From: Gammaproteobacteria bacterium
GTDB lineage: Bacteria > Pseudomonadota > Gammaproteobacteria > SZUA-229
DNA: 6,493 nt
Assembly: GCA_021768055.1 (NCBI GenBank)
Contig: JAASSE010000061.1
Location: 1 to 6,493 of the forward strand
Direction: 5' to 3'
How positions within the stretch are numbered: position 1 is the first letter of the stretch; every line of letters starts with the position of its first letter. Both the position numbers and the translations under genes were made by a program. The notes under the pieces are model-generated. The model was not told where the DNA came from. It made no database searches and was given only the letters and a program-made list of their open reading frames with translations. Shown one piece after another: positions 6,027 through 6,493 of this stretch.

Positions 6027-6493
6027 ATGAGCACTAATCTCGTCATTGTAGAATCCCCCGCAAAAGCGAAAACAATCGAGAAATATCTTGGCAAGGATTT
6101 CAAGGTGCTCGCATCCTACGGGCACGTCCGCGATTTAGTTCCGAAAAAAGGCGCAATTGATCCTGATGATAACTTCGCAATGAAATACGAAGTTATCGAA
6201 CGCAATGAGAAACATATCAACGCGATCAAGAAAGCGCTGAAAAAAGCTGACGTACTTTATCTCGCGACTGACCAGGACCGCGAAGGTGAAGCCATCTCCT
6301 GGCACCTGAGCGAACTGCTCAGGGAGGACGGCGATCTAAAAGGCAAGAAAGTACGGCGCGCCGTGTTTAATGAAGTCACCAAGGGCGCGATCATGAAGGC
6401 GATCGAAGATGCCAGCCCGGAGCTTTCCAGCAACCTGATCAACGCACAGCTGGCGCGCCGCGCGCTGGATTACCTGGTTGGCTTCAACCTGTC
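6027..6493 (+). CDS. topA: DNA topoisomerase I, N-terminus (partial)
   Basis: This is the first 155 codons of type IA topoisomerase, running off the right edge. The enzyme relaxes negative supercoils by cutting one strand and passing the other through. The visible part is the TOPRIM domain. NLVIVESPAKAKTIEKYLG (4-22) contains the conserved acidic E9, and ATDQDREGEAISWHL (80-94) carries the metal-binding DxDxE residues D82, D84 and E86. FNEVTKGAI (114-122) and NAQLARRALDYLVGFNL (139-155) follow. The catalytic tyrosine lies beyond the window. The insertion of about 30 residues that E. coli TopA has after its IRDLP motif is absent: here VRDLVPKKGAIDPDDNF runs directly on. The ATG at 6027 matches the family start. 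An ATG four bases earlier (ATGCATG) is out of frame and stops at 6037. No strong Shine-Dalgarno is visible. It follows smg by 37 bp. Confidence 0.96.
   Translation, partial: MSTNLVIVESPAKAKTIEKYLGKDFKVLASYGHVRDLVPKKGAIDPDDNFAMKYEVIERNEKHINAIKKALKKADVLYLATDQDREGEAISWHLSELLREDGDLKGKKVRRAVFNEVTKGAIMKAIEDASPELSSNLINAQLARRALDYLVGFNL

Noticed and set aside
1..6493. CRISPR arrays, tRNA or rRNA genes, insertion sequences, phage or toxin-antitoxin genes
   Set aside because: No regularly spaced repeats, no cloverleaf with conserved T-arm, no transposase or integrase motifs and no terminal inverted repeats were found; nearly all the sequence is accounted for by eight core genes.

Overview
The window is a compact stretch of housekeeping genes from a gammaproteobacterium, with eight genes and no gap longer than about 150 bp. 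Close matches in sequence and gene order to the E. coli def-fmt-rsmB-trkA / dprA-smg region support this. A LysM gene next to dprA is also seen in Pseudomonas and Neisseria. The TopA N-terminus has the short form (SYGHVRDLVPK...) that I associate with betaproteobacteria and sulfur-oxidising or methylotrophic gammaproteobacteria rather than with enterics. I cannot name the genus. No tRNA, rRNA, CRISPR array, insertion sequence or prophage is visible.

The minus-strand half (1-2973) reads leftwards as def, fmt, rsmB, then the first 25 codons of trkA, which runs off the left edge. def and fmt are 18 bp apart, and fmt and rsmB overlap by 4 bp (GTGA). Def and Fmt are a functional pair: Fmt formylates the initiator Met-tRNA and Def removes the formyl group from the finished protein. 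RsmB methylates 16S rRNA. TrkA is the regulatory subunit of a potassium transporter.

The plus-strand half (3120-6493) reads rightwards as a LysM-domain lipoprotein (related to the type IV pilus factor TsaP), dprA (ssDNA/RecA loader for transformation), smg (DUF494, function unknown) and the first 155 codons of topA, which runs off the right edge. Gaps are 18, 65 and 37 bp, so co-transcription is likely.

The two units diverge from a 146-bp region (2974-3119). It holds a 10-bp inverted repeat beside an extended -10 promoter candidate, two shorter inverted repeats, and a GGAGG stranded 27 nt upstream of def. The dprA-smg gap holds a perfect 12-bp palindrome covering the smg ribosome binding site, plus a possible 17-codon leader ORF that would read through it.

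I see no clearly new biological system. The points most worth a second look are the TsaP-like/DprA pairing, the full-length-type topA in the place where E. coli has the zinc-finger fragment gene yrdD, and the structured leaders of def and smg.
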